The position numbers were made by a program, and so were the translations under genes. Below the pieces are notes generated by a model. That model saw only the letters and a list, made by a program, of their open reading frames with translations, was not told where the DNA came from and ran no database searches. A stretch of DNA of 64,000 nt from CADEED01 sp963839685 (GTDB lineage: Bacteria; Pseudomonadota; Gammaproteobacteria; Steroidobacterales; Steroidobacteraceae): positions 930,001 through 994,000 of the forward strand of contig CAWIVS010000011.1 in the NCBI GenBank assembly GCA_963839685.1, read 5' to 3'. Below, piece by piece: positions 52,175 through 60,015 of this stretch (within the stretch, counting starts at the first letter, position 1; the number at the start of each line of letters is the position of its first letter).

Positions 52175-53248
52175 GTGATCCCGCTTGCGCTGGTCGGCAT
52201 GAGTTATCGCGAGGCGCCTTCGGCGGTGCGCGCGTCACTCGTGGCGCTGGATGCCGGCGCGTCCGGCCCGGCGCAGCAATTGCTCGACGCCGGTGAGATC
52301 ACCGGCGTGGTGCGCATCGAAAGTTGCGCCCGCGTCGAATGGCTCGTGGCGTCGCAGCGGCCGGCCTGGGCTGCGGAATTGCTCGGCGCGGTGCTGACCG
52401 GTGCGGCGGAGAATCCCGATCATGTTCGTCCACGCGTGCGCCACGGCGCCGCGGCTGTCGGTGGATTGCTGCGGGTCGCCGCCGGCCTCGATTCGGTGGC
52501 GCAGGGTGAGCATGCCATCGGCAACCAGATCTTGCGTGCCTTCGAGCGTGCGCACGAAGCCGGCACGGTTTGCCGCAGCCTGCACGTCGCCTGGCGCGGC
52601 GTGGGTGAAATGCTCAATCGCGCACGCCGCATCCTGCCGCAGGGCCGCACCGGCGGCGTGCAGGCACTGGTGTTGCAACTCATGCCCGAGGTCCCACGCG
52701 ATGCGCCTATTGCAGTGTTCGGCTTCGGCGAAATCGGTCGCGCCATGTTGCGTGCGCTGGCCGACGCCGGCTTCACCGCCGTGGAAAGTTTCAACCGCGC
52801 CAGCATGCGCGCCTTCGAGGGTGCCGTGCAGCGTGCGCAGGTGGTGATCGTCGCCTCGGGCGCTCCACGCGCGTGGCTCACATTGCCGCAAGGCAGTGGC
52901 CGGCGTGCGTTCGACCTCGGCAGTCCCTTGCAGCTGATCGATGCGCCCGGGTGGCAGCTCACCACACTCGACGAATTGCTGGACGCCCACGGCGCCGTGT
53001 TGCCCGAAGAGCAGTACGCGGCGCTGGATGCCGAATGCACGTCTTCCGCGGAACGCATCTGCCAGACATTGCTTGCGCCCCCGCCCAGCGACACACTGGC
53101 CGCGATGACGGCCATGCGCACGGAATTCATGCAGAACAAACTACCCAGCCTGCTGGAAGGCCTGCCGCCGCAGCGTGCCCGCAAGCTCACTTCGGAAGTC
53201 AACGCGGTGCTGCACCAGTTCATTTCCGCCGCCAGGCGCGAGCCGTGA
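52175..53248 (+). CDS. hemA: Glutamyl-tRNA reductase, divergent
   Basis: A 357-residue enzyme reducing glutamyl-tRNA to glutamate-1-semialdehyde with NADPH, the first step of the C5 route. GTG 52175. The catalytic cysteine is Cys51 in RIESCARVEWL, where most bacteria have STCNRTE. SVAQGEHAIGNQILRAFERA is the EHxIxGQ-type block, APIAVFGFGEIGRAMLRALA the NADPH fold, and PPQRARKLTSEVNAVLHQFI the dimerisation helix. It is shorter than the usual 420 residues and clearly divergent. Overlaps hemC (GTGA). Confidence 0.82.
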   Translation: MIPLALVGMSYREAPSAVRASLVALDAGASGPAQQLLDAGEITGVVRIESCARVEWLVASQRPAWAAELLGAVLTGAAENPDHVRPRVRHGAAAVGGLLRVAAGLDSVAQGEHAIGNQILRAFERAHEAGTVCRSLHVAWRGVGEMLNRARRILPQGRTGGVQALVLQLMPEVPRDAPIAVFGFGEIGRAMLRALADAGFTAVESFNRASMRAFEGAVQRAQVVIVASGAPRAWLTLPQGSGRRAFDLGSPLQLIDAPGWQLTTLDELLDAHGAVLPEEQYAALDAECTSSAERICQTLLAPPPSDTLAAMTAMRTEFMQNKLPSLLEGLPPQRARKLTSEVNAVLHQFISAARREP

Positions 53249-54219
53249 ATCCCCGGCAGATCGGCAGCCGTGGCAGCGATCTGGCCCTGTGGCAGTCGCG
53301 CACCGTGCTCGCGGCGCTCAGCGCCGCTGCGCCCGCGCCCGCCTGGCAGTCGGACATCACCGTGATCACCACGCGTGGCGATGTGGACCAGTCGCCGTAT
53401 CTCGCCGGCAGCGTCGAGAAGGGTTTTTTCACCCGGGAACTCGAGATCGCGCTGCTCGATCGCCGGATCGATCTGGTGGTTCATTCACTCAAGGACCTGC
53501 CCACCGCCGAGCCCCAGGGGCTGGTCAACCGCACCATCCTGCCGCGCGCCAGCGCAGCCGACTGGCTGCTGATCCGCCGCGAGTTCTACGCGCCGCGCGA
53601 GGATGGCCTGCTGCCGCTCGTGCCCGGTGCGCGGGTGGGCGCGTCATCACTGCGGCGCGCTGCCTTGTTAGGCCACTACGCGCCGCACGCCAAATCAGTG
53701 CCGTTGCGTGGCAACGTCCCGACGCGGTTGCGGCGGCTGGCCGAAGGGCAGAACGTCGACGCCATCGTGCTGGCCGCGGCGGGCCTCACCCGCCTGCAGC
53801 TCGATCTCACGCCCTTCGCATTGGTCGAACTGTCACCGCAATGGTGGGTGCCGGCACCGGGGCAGGGCGCGTTGGCCGCGCAGTGTCGCGCCGACGACAC
53901 CGCCATCGAAACCCAGATTGCCGCGCTCGCCGATCCCGCCTGCGTGAACGCCACGCGCTGGGAGCGTGAATTCCTGCGCGTCATCGAGGGCGGCTGTTCC
54001 ACTCCCTTCGGCTGTCACGTCATCGGCAACCACGCGTATCTCGGCATCGCCACGGAGCGAGGCTGGGCCGCGCGCAGCATCGAACTACCGCCAGATCTTT
54101 CACTACGAGGGGACTCGCAACGTGAATCCTTCATCCGCGCAGCCGTCGCCGGCTGCAAACCCGTCGAGCTCTCAGAAGACGCCGCTCGCGCGCTCGGCCG
54201 CACTCTATTCGCGCGCTGA
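53245..54219 (+). CDS. hemC: Porphobilinogen deaminase (hydroxymethylbilane synthase)
   Basis: A 324-residue enzyme polymerising four porphobilinogens. IGSRGSDLALWQSRTV, GSVEKGFFTRELEIALLDRR, DLVVHSLKDLPT with the catalytic Asp region, GASSLRRAALLG and RGNVPTRLRRLAEG are all present. The dipyrromethane cofactor cysteine is in EGGCSTPFGCH. Starts at GTG 53245, overlapping hemA. Its last 98 bases overlap the start of hemL in another frame. Confidence 0.93.
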   Translation: MNPRQIGSRGSDLALWQSRTVLAALSAAAPAPAWQSDITVITTRGDVDQSPYLAGSVEKGFFTRELEIALLDRRIDLVVHSLKDLPTAEPQGLVNRTILPRASAADWLLIRREFYAPREDGLLPLVPGARVGASSLRRAALLGHYAPHAKSVPLRGNVPTRLRRLAEGQNVDAIVLAAAGLTRLQLDLTPFALVELSPQWWVPAPGQGALAAQCRADDTAIETQIAALADPACVNATRWEREFLRVIEGGCSTPFGCHVIGNHAYLGIATERGWAARSIELPPDLSLRGDSQRESFIRAAVAGCKPVELSEDAARALGRTLFAR

Positions 54220-55459
54220 GGCGCTGATCCCGGCCGGCGTGTCGAGCCCGGTGCGCGCCTTCCGCAAGGTGGGTGGCACGCCGGTGTTCTTCAAGGAAGC
54301 CCACGGCGCCCATGCCATCGACGAAGACGGCAATCGTTACCTCGACCTGTGCATGGCCTGGGGTCCGCTGATCCTCGGTCACGCGCATCCGCGGGTGGTC
54401 GAAGCCGTGCAGCGCGCGGCGGGTGAGGGCCTCGCTTTCGGCACCGCGCACCGGCTCGAAGGTGAACTCGCGGAGCGCGTGCTCGCGGCGTATCCGTACG
54501 CCAAGCTGGTGCGCTTCGTGGTCAGCGGCACCGAAGCCGTGGCCACCGCGGTGCGAATCGCGCGTGGCAGCAACGGGCGGCGCCGCATCCTCAAGTTCGA
54601 CGGCTGTTATCACGGCCATGTCGATCACCTCATGGTCAAGGCGGGCAGCGGCGTCGTCACGCAGGGCCTGGCGGACAGCGCCGGCGTGCCTGCGCAGGTC
54701 GCGGCGGACACGCTGGTGTTACCGCTGGGTGACATCGCGGCGCTGGAACGGGCGTTTGCCGAGGCCGGCAAGGACATCGCCGCGGCCATCATCGAACCGC
54801 TGCCGGCCAACAATGGCCTGCTGCAGCAGTCGCGCGCCTTCCTCTCGCGGCTTCGTGAGCTGACCCACGAGCACGGCGTGGTGCTGATTTTCGACGAGGT
54901 CATCACCGGGTTCCGCTTCGGTTACCACGGCTACGACAAGTTGTTAGGCATCGAGCCGGATCTCACCACCCTGGGCAAGATCGTGGGCGGCGGCCTGCCG
55001 GTGGCGGCGGTGCTCGGGCGCCGCGAGCTGCTGGCGCAGCTGGCGCCACTGGGCCCGGTCTACCAGGCTGGCACCATGGCGGGAAATCCGGTGTGCCTGG
55101 CGGCGGGTGTCGCGACCCTCACCGAGCTGGCAACCGGTGAGCCATACCGGCACATCGACATGCTGGGCAAACATCTCGATGCCGCATTTGCGCGTCATGC
55201 GCTCACGGCGCAGGCCCAGATGCCGCGTGTCGGCCCCATCGTGTGGCCGTATTTCGATACACGCGCGGCCTTGCCGGTGGCCGCCTCGTCGATCAGCGCC
55301 AGTGCCGTCGAGGAATATCACCGGCGTTATCGCGGCTGGCTGGCGCACGGGGTGTATATGCCGCCGTCGGCGTACGAGGTGTGTTTCCTGTCGACGGCTC
55401 ATACGACGGCGGATGTCGATAAACTGCTCGACGTGTTGGCAACCAGCGAAAAAGTCTGA
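54122..55459 (+). CDS. hemL: Glutamate-1-semialdehyde 2,1-aminomutase
   Basis: A 445-residue PLP enzyme producing 5-aminolevulinate. I chose GTG 54122, which has GAGGGG about 9 bases upstream; no later start keeps the conserved RSAALYSRAEALIPAGVSSP. VVSGTEAVATAVRIARGSNG, FDGCYHGHVDHLMVKAGSG, LIFDEVITGFRFGYHGYDK and the PLP lysine in TTLGKIVGGGLPVAAVLG are typical. A Gly/Ser/Pro/Ala-rich N-terminal extension comes from the overlap with hemC. Stop overlaps the kinase start (TGATG). Confidence 0.92.
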   Translation: MNPSSAQPSPAANPSSSQKTPLARSAALYSRAEALIPAGVSSPVRAFRKVGGTPVFFKEAHGAHAIDEDGNRYLDLCMAWGPLILGHAHPRVVEAVQRAAGEGLAFGTAHRLEGELAERVLAAYPYAKLVRFVVSGTEAVATAVRIARGSNGRRRILKFDGCYHGHVDHLMVKAGSGVVTQGLADSAGVPAQVAADTLVLPLGDIAALERAFAEAGKDIAAAIIEPLPANNGLLQQSRAFLSRLRELTHEHGVVLIFDEVITGFRFGYHGYDKLLGIEPDLTTLGKIVGGGLPVAAVLGRRELLAQLAPLGPVYQAGTMAGNPVCLAAGVATLTELATGEPYRHIDMLGKHLDAAFARHALTAQAQMPRVGPIVWPYFDTRAALPVAASSISASAVEEYHRRYRGWLAHGVYMPPSAYEVCFLSTAHTTADVDKLLDVLATSEKV

Positions 55460-56490
55460 TGCATCCCGGATCCCGGCAATGGTTCGCGGAGCGTGCCGAG
55501 CTCATCGTGCTCGGCCTGACGCTGCTCGCCACCGCATCGCTGGTGGTGTGGTGGACCATCCTGCTGGGTGGCGAGATGCGTACCAACGAGACGCTGGAGC
55601 GCGACGCGCTGGCCGCCGAGGTGGGGATCACCGCGCAGCACCGCGACGAACGGCTCGCGGAAATTGCCGCGCGCCACGACCGGCGCAACGTGATGCTGGT
55701 GGGCGAGTCGACGCTGCTGGCGCTGCTGCTGTCGGGAAGCCTGGTGGTGTTGTTCCTGCTCGCGCAGCGGCGCAAGCAGCAACGCGAAGACATGGAGAAG
55801 CTGCTGCAGTTCACCAGCCACGAGTTCAAGACGCCAGTCGCGGGAGTCAAAGGGCTGTTGCAGAGCCTGGCCATCGGCAGCATTCCCGACGCGCAGCGCG
55901 CCGAGCTCATCCACCTCGGCCAGCTCGAATGCGACCGCCTCGAACATCTGGCCGAAACCATCCTGGCCTATCAGCGCGCCATGGCGCGTGATCCGCACGA
56001 AGGCGTCCAGCCCATCGACGCGCGGCTCTTCATCGTCGATCTGCTGGCGCATCGCGCGCGCACCGCGAGCAGCGGCAGCGCTGAAGTCGCGGAGTTCGAG
56101 GCCACGCATGTGCTGGCGGATCGCGATGGGCTGCGCGTGATCCTCGAGAACCTGCTCGACAATGCGCACAAGTACGGCGGCGGCAGCGTGCGCCTTTCGG
56201 CCAGCGTCGCCGAAGGACGCTGGCGGCTCGACATCAGCGACCAGGGACGCGGATTCCCGCCGGAGAGCGCGGAAAAGCTCTTCGACCTTCACAATCGCGG
56301 CAGCGGCGAAGGTGTCACGCATGGCGCCGGGCTGGGTCTTGCGATTGCGCGTCAGCTGGCGCGCCGCATGGGTGGCGACATCTCCGCGCACAGTCCGGGT
56401 CCCGGGCAGGGTGCGGTTTTCAGCGTGACGCTGATGACCGCGCCGGCATCGACGCTGACGGTCGGCAACGAGGGCACGGCGCATGGCTGA
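55459..56490 (+). CDS. Sensor histidine kinase within the heme operon
   Basis: A 343-residue inner-membrane kinase. Two membrane segments (LIVLGLTLLATASLVVWWTI and LLALLLSGSLVVLFLLAQ) flank a short helical periplasmic loop of about 60 residues. The phospho-acceptor is His121 in FTSHEFKTPVAGVKGLL. The ATPase has VILENLLDNAHKYG (N box), DISDQGRGFPPESAEKL (G1) and THGAGLGLAIARQLAR (G2). It overlaps hemL by TGATG and its regulator by 8 bases. Placement between hemL and hemF suggests it senses a cue tied to heme demand; the ligand is unknown. Confidence 0.9.
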   Translation: MHPGSRQWFAERAELIVLGLTLLATASLVVWWTILLGGEMRTNETLERDALAAEVGITAQHRDERLAEIAARHDRRNVMLVGESTLLALLLSGSLVVLFLLAQRRKQQREDMEKLLQFTSHEFKTPVAGVKGLLQSLAIGSIPDAQRAELIHLGQLECDRLEHLAETILAYQRAMARDPHEGVQPIDARLFIVDLLAHRARTASSGSAEVAEFEATHVLADRDGLRVILENLLDNAHKYGGGSVRLSASVAEGRWRLDISDQGRGFPPESAEKLFDLHNRGSGEGVTHGAGLGLAIARQLARRMGGDISAHSPGPGQGAVFSVTLMTAPASTLTVGNEGTAHG

Positions 56491-57175
56491 GCGCATCGCC
56501 ATCGTCGAAGACGAACGCCTGGTGCGCGAGCTGGTGGCCGTCAACCTGCGACACGCCGGCTATGACATCGTCGCCGCCGAGGATTTCGAGCAGGGCAAGC
56601 TACTGCTCGCAAAGCAGGATTTTCAGCTCGCCATTCTCGACGTCATGCTGCCCGGTGGAGATGGCTTCGCGCTGACGCGCTTCGCGCGCGACCAGGGCGT
56701 CAGCGCTCCCATCCTCATGCTCACGGCGCGCAGCGACACGACTTCGAAAGTGCGCGGTCTGGATGCCGGTGCCGACGACTATCTGCCCAAACCTTTCGAC
56801 GTGAACGAGTTGCTGGCGCGTGTTCGCGCCCTGTTGCGGCGTGCCAGCGGCCGGCCGGCCAGCGCGCCGCCGCGGCTGACGTTCGCGAGCTACTGGGTGC
56901 GCTTCGATACCGGGCAGGCATTGACCAACGAGGGTGAGGTGTCGCTGTCGGACAAGGAGCTGCGACTCATGGAGGTGTTCTGCGCCAACGAGAACCGGGC
57001 GCTGACGCGCACCGACCTGCTCGAAGAGGTGTGGGGCATGGACCAGTTCCCCACCGATCGCACCGTCGACAATTTCATCCTGCGCCTGAGAAAACTCTTT
57101 GAACCGGATCCGGAAAATCCGGTGCACATCGTGACCTTGCGCGGTCGCGGATATCTCTTCCGGAGCGCGCCGTGA
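56483..57175 (+). CDS. OmpR-family response regulator within the heme operon
   Basis: A 230-residue regulator. The receiver has the acidic pair IVEDERLV, the phospho-acceptor Asp53 in LAILDVMLPGGDGFAL, Thr in ILMLTARSD and Lys in DDYLPKPFDV. The C-terminal winged helix reads LSDKELRLMEVFCANENRAL, TRTDLLEEVWG and RTVDNFILRLRKLFEPDPEN, ending GRGYLFRSAP. It overlaps the kinase gene and hemF (GTGA), so it must be produced with the heme enzymes. Targets unknown. Confidence 0.92.
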   Translation: MAERIAIVEDERLVRELVAVNLRHAGYDIVAAEDFEQGKLLLAKQDFQLAILDVMLPGGDGFALTRFARDQGVSAPILMLTARSDTTSKVRGLDAGADDYLPKPFDVNELLARVRALLRRASGRPASAPPRLTFASYWVRFDTGQALTNEGEVSLSDKELRLMEVFCANENRALTRTDLLEEVWGMDQFPTDRTVDNFILRLRKLFEPDPENPVHIVTLRGRGYLFRSAP

Positions 57176-58122
57176 GCGTCACGCCCATCGGCGGCGCCGA
57201 GATCGACGCGGCGCGTGAATTTTTTGTCGGCCTGCACACGCGGCTCAGCGACGCCTGGAAGTCGCTCGATCCGGCGAGCGAGCAACGCCGCGACGAATGG
57301 CAGCGGCCCGCCGGCGACGTGCTGGCGGGCAACGGCCGCCTGTCGCTCATCGAGAACGGCGCCACCTTCGACCGGGCCGGGGTCGCGTTCAGCGACGTCA
57401 GCGGCGCAAGCCTGCCGGCCGCCGCGAGCGAGCGACACACGGAACTGGCGGGCCAGCCGTTTCGCGCCATGGGCACGAGTTGCGTGGTGCACCCGGTGAA
57501 TCCCTACGCGCCGACGTCACATGCCAACGTGCGCCTGTTCACCGCACGCGGCGGTGAGATGTGGTGGTTCGGCGGCGGGTTCGATCTGACGCCGGTCTAC
57601 CCCTTCGACGAAGACGCGCGCGAATGGCACCAGGCCGCGCGCGACGCCTGCGCACCTGCCGGGGCGCGCGCCTATCCACTCCTGAAGGAAGCCTGTGACC
57701 GGTACTTCTATCTGCCGCATCGCGGGGAGACGCGTGGCATCGGGGGCCTGTTCGCCGACGACCTCAACGACATTCACCCGGAGCTCGGCGGCAACTTCGA
57801 ACATTGTTTCGCGCTGATCCGGCGCATGGGCGACGCTTACCTGGAGACCTACACGCACATCGTGCGCCGCCGAGCCGACACAGCCTTCAGCAGCCGCGAG
57901 CAGGAATTTCAGCGCGTGCGGCGTGGACGCTACGTGGAATTCAACCTGGCCTTCGACCGCGGTACGCGCTTCGGTCTGCAATCGAGCGCGCGTACCGAGT
58001 CGCTGCTCATGTCACTGCCACCACGCGCCGAGTGGCGATACGACTATCGGCCCGCGCCGGGCTCCCCCGAGGCGCGGCTCAGCGAATATCTCAAGCCGCG
58101 CGACTGGTTGGGCGCGCCGTGA
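57172..58122 (+). CDS. hemF: Oxygen-dependent coproporphyrinogen III oxidase
   Basis: A 316-residue cytosolic enzyme that oxidatively decarboxylates coproporphyrinogen III. GTG 57172. GGRLSLIENGATFDRAGV-like text (NGRLSLIENGATFDRAGVAF), TSHANVRLFTARGGEMWWFG, GGFDLTPVYPFDEDAREWHQ, YFYLPHRGETRGIGGLFADD and GRYVEFNLAFDRGTRFGLQS are the signatures. TESLLMSLPP follows. It requires oxygen, so the organism is at least facultatively aerobic. Overlaps hemH by GTGA. Confidence 0.94.
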   Translation: MSVTPIGGAEIDAAREFFVGLHTRLSDAWKSLDPASEQRRDEWQRPAGDVLAGNGRLSLIENGATFDRAGVAFSDVSGASLPAAASERHTELAGQPFRAMGTSCVVHPVNPYAPTSHANVRLFTARGGEMWWFGGGFDLTPVYPFDEDAREWHQAARDACAPAGARAYPLLKEACDRYFYLPHRGETRGIGGLFADDLNDIHPELGGNFEHCFALIRRMGDAYLETYTHIVRRRADTAFSSREQEFQRVRRGRYVEFNLAFDRGTRFGLQSSARTESLLMSLPPRAEWRYDYRPAPGSPEARLSEYLKPRDWLGAP

Positions 58123-59129
58123 AATCCGGCGTGCTGCTGGTGAATTCCGGCACGCCGGCGACGCTTGCGACGCGCGACGTGCGCGCCTTCCTCGCCGGCC
58201 TGCTCGGTGACCCGCGCGTGGTCGAGTTGCCGCGCTTCCTGTGGCTGCCCATCCTGCATGGCATCGTATTGCGGATGCGGCCGCGAGCCAGCGCGAAAAA
58301 ATACGCCGCGATCTGGACGCCGCAAGGTTCTCCGCTGGCCGTACAGAGTGAAGCGCTGCGCCGCGGACTGGAAGAAGCACTGCAGTCCGCGCAGGTCCCG
58401 GTGGCGCTGGCCATGCTCTACACCGGCGGCGCAACGGTGGCGCAGGCAATCGGGTCGCTGCGCGCGGCGGGGGTGGAAGAAGTCGTCGTGGTGCCGATGT
58501 TTCCCCAGTACTGCGGCGCCACCACGGCAGCGGTGTTCGACCAGGTCAGCGCGGCGCTGCGTACCGCACGGCATCTACCCGCGGTGCGTTTCGTTTCCGA
58601 TTATCACGACGAGCCGGCCTACATCGAAGCCCTGGCCGCAAGCGTCGAGGATCACCGCCGGGAATTCGGTGTGACTCGCCACCTGCTGATGTCGTTCCAC
58701 GGCATCCCGGAGCGCTACGTGGTGCAGGGTGATCCGTACCGCACGCAGTGCGAACAGACTGCGCGCCTGCTCGCGCAGCGACTCGGGCTGGCGGCGGATG
58801 CCTGGAGTGTTTCCTTCCAGTCGAGGTTCGGCCGCGCTCGCTGGTTGCAGCCCTATACCAGCGAGGTGCTCGCCGGCATGCCCGCACGCGGGATCACGAG
58901 TGTCAGCGTGATTTGTCCCGGTTTCTCCGCGGACTGCCTGGAGACGCTCGAAGAGATCGGCATCGAGAACCGCGATGTGTTCATGGTCGCCGGCGGTGAG
59001 ACCTACCACTACGTTGCAGCGCTCAATGCTCGCCCGGATCACGTGGCGGCGTTGCGCACGCTGGTGCTGCGCGGCGCGCAGGCAATGCAGGGCGACGCCA
59101 CGACGGAAAAGTCCGCATGCTTTGGCTGA
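58119..59129 (+). CDS. hemH: Ferrochelatase
   Basis: A 336-residue enzyme inserting ferrous iron into protoporphyrin IX. GTG 58119. VLLVNSGTPATLATRDVRAF, the metal-site region LMSFHGIPERYVVQGDPYRT with the conserved His, WSVSFQSRFGRARWLQPYT and VICPGFSADCLETLEEIGIE with the conserved Glu. Overlaps hemJ by 13 bases. Confidence 0.95.
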   Translation: MKSGVLLVNSGTPATLATRDVRAFLAGLLGDPRVVELPRFLWLPILHGIVLRMRPRASAKKYAAIWTPQGSPLAVQSEALRRGLEEALQSAQVPVALAMLYTGGATVAQAIGSLRAAGVEEVVVVPMFPQYCGATTAAVFDQVSAALRTARHLPAVRFVSDYHDEPAYIEALAASVEDHRREFGVTRHLLMSFHGIPERYVVQGDPYRTQCEQTARLLAQRLGLAADAWSVSFQSRFGRARWLQPYTSEVLAGMPARGITSVSVICPGFSADCLETLEEIGIENRDVFMVAGGETYHYVAALNARPDHVAALRTLVLRGAQAMQGDATTEKSACFG

Positions 59130-59578
59130 AGGCCTTCCACGTCGTCAGCGTGATCAGCTGGTTTGCGGCGCTGCTGTATCTGCCGCGCCTGTTCGTTTAT
59201 CACTCACAAATACAGGGCTCGCAACTGCAGGGCGCGCATATCCCGGGAACGGCGATCGACGACGCCGCCGGCAATGCGCGGTTCAAGGTGATGGAGCGCA
59301 AGCTGTTTCGACTCATGACCTTCGCCGCGATCCTGGCGCTCGGCTTCGGAGTTGCCATGCTGGCCGTCGCCCCGGACTATCTACAAATGCGCTGGTTGCA
59401 GCTCAAACTCGCGCTGGTGCTGGTGCTGGTCGCCTACCACGGCGCGTGCTTCGCGCTGCTGCAGCAGTTCGCCGCCGACCGCAATGCGCGTTCGGAGCGC
59501 TGGTACCGGGTGTTCAACGAGGTCCCGGCGTTGCTGCTCATCGCCATCGTGATCCTGGTCATCGTCAAGCCGTTCTGA
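59117..59578 (+). CDS. hemJ: Protoporphyrinogen oxidase HemJ
   Basis: A 153-residue integral membrane protein with four hydrophobic segments (LKAFHVVSVISWFAALLYLP, MTFAAILALGFGVAMLAVA, LKLALVLVLVAYHGACFALL, VPALLLIAIVILVIV). The conserved His near residue 8 (KAFHVVSVISWFA) and the Lys in QLKLALV are the family's key residues. It oxidises protoporphyrinogen IX to protoporphyrin IX using a bound heme and the quinone pool. In metabolic order it precedes the ferrochelatase next to it. Confidence 0.88.
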   Translation: MLWLKAFHVVSVISWFAALLYLPRLFVYHSQIQGSQLQGAHIPGTAIDDAAGNARFKVMERKLFRLMTFAAILALGFGVAMLAVAPDYLQMRWLQLKLALVLVLVAYHGACFALLQQFAADRNARSERWYRVFNEVPALLLIAIVILVIVKPF

Positions 59579-59639
59579 CCTAAACCTTTGATTCGAATGA
59601 CGCTTGCTTTGGCGGGAGGCCAGTCATATCCTTACGCGC

Positions 59640-59660
59640 AAATGAGAAGCGTTCTTATTT
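59640..59660. promoter_or_regulatory. Fur box upstream of hemP
   Basis: AAATGAGAA, spacer GCG, TTCTTATTT: a 9-3-9 palindrome with one mismatch, a close match to Fur sites. It ends 10 bases before the hemP ATG, so Fur would block transcription or initiation when iron is plentiful. Same architecture as the site at 27095-27115. Confidence 0.8.
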
Positions 59661-59670
59661 GAGGCCTCTG

Positions 59671-59856
59671 ATGTCATCGACACTTATCAAGGAGTCACCG
59701 GGCGAACCCCTCGCCAGCGGTGCGCGTCCGCCGGCCGAACGCGTGGTGAGCAGCAAGGAACTTCTTGGCAGCTCCACGCGCATCTGGATCGAACACGCCG
59801 CCAAGCGTTACCTGCTGCAGGTGACACGCAGCGGCAAGCTCATCCTGACCAAGTGA
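59671..59856 (+). CDS. hemP: Hemin uptake protein HemP
   Basis: A 61-residue soluble protein. The signature VVSSKELLGSSTRIWIEHAA, then RYLLQVTRSGKLILTK, is diagnostic of HemP. In other proteobacteria it is needed for, or promotes, expression of heme-uptake receptors. ATG 59671 is the natural start; an in-frame TTG at 59659 lies inside the Fur box. It follows hemJ by 92 bases and is probably transcribed on its own. Confidence 0.9.
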   Translation: MSSTLIKESPGEPLASGARPPAERVVSSKELLGSSTRIWIEHAAKRYLLQVTRSGKLILTK

Positions 59857-60015
59857 GCCGTTCCACCTAACTACTGTTCCGGAGCTCCCGCGCCAGCCAC
59901 CTGCTCGCGGCGAACCCTTCCCGCCGCGCCCGGCAGCCAGCCGACGTTCCGGCAATTCCCCTTCGGTCGGCGTACATCCATTACCATGCGCGCTAACAAT
60001 TCGCGGGAGACCCCG

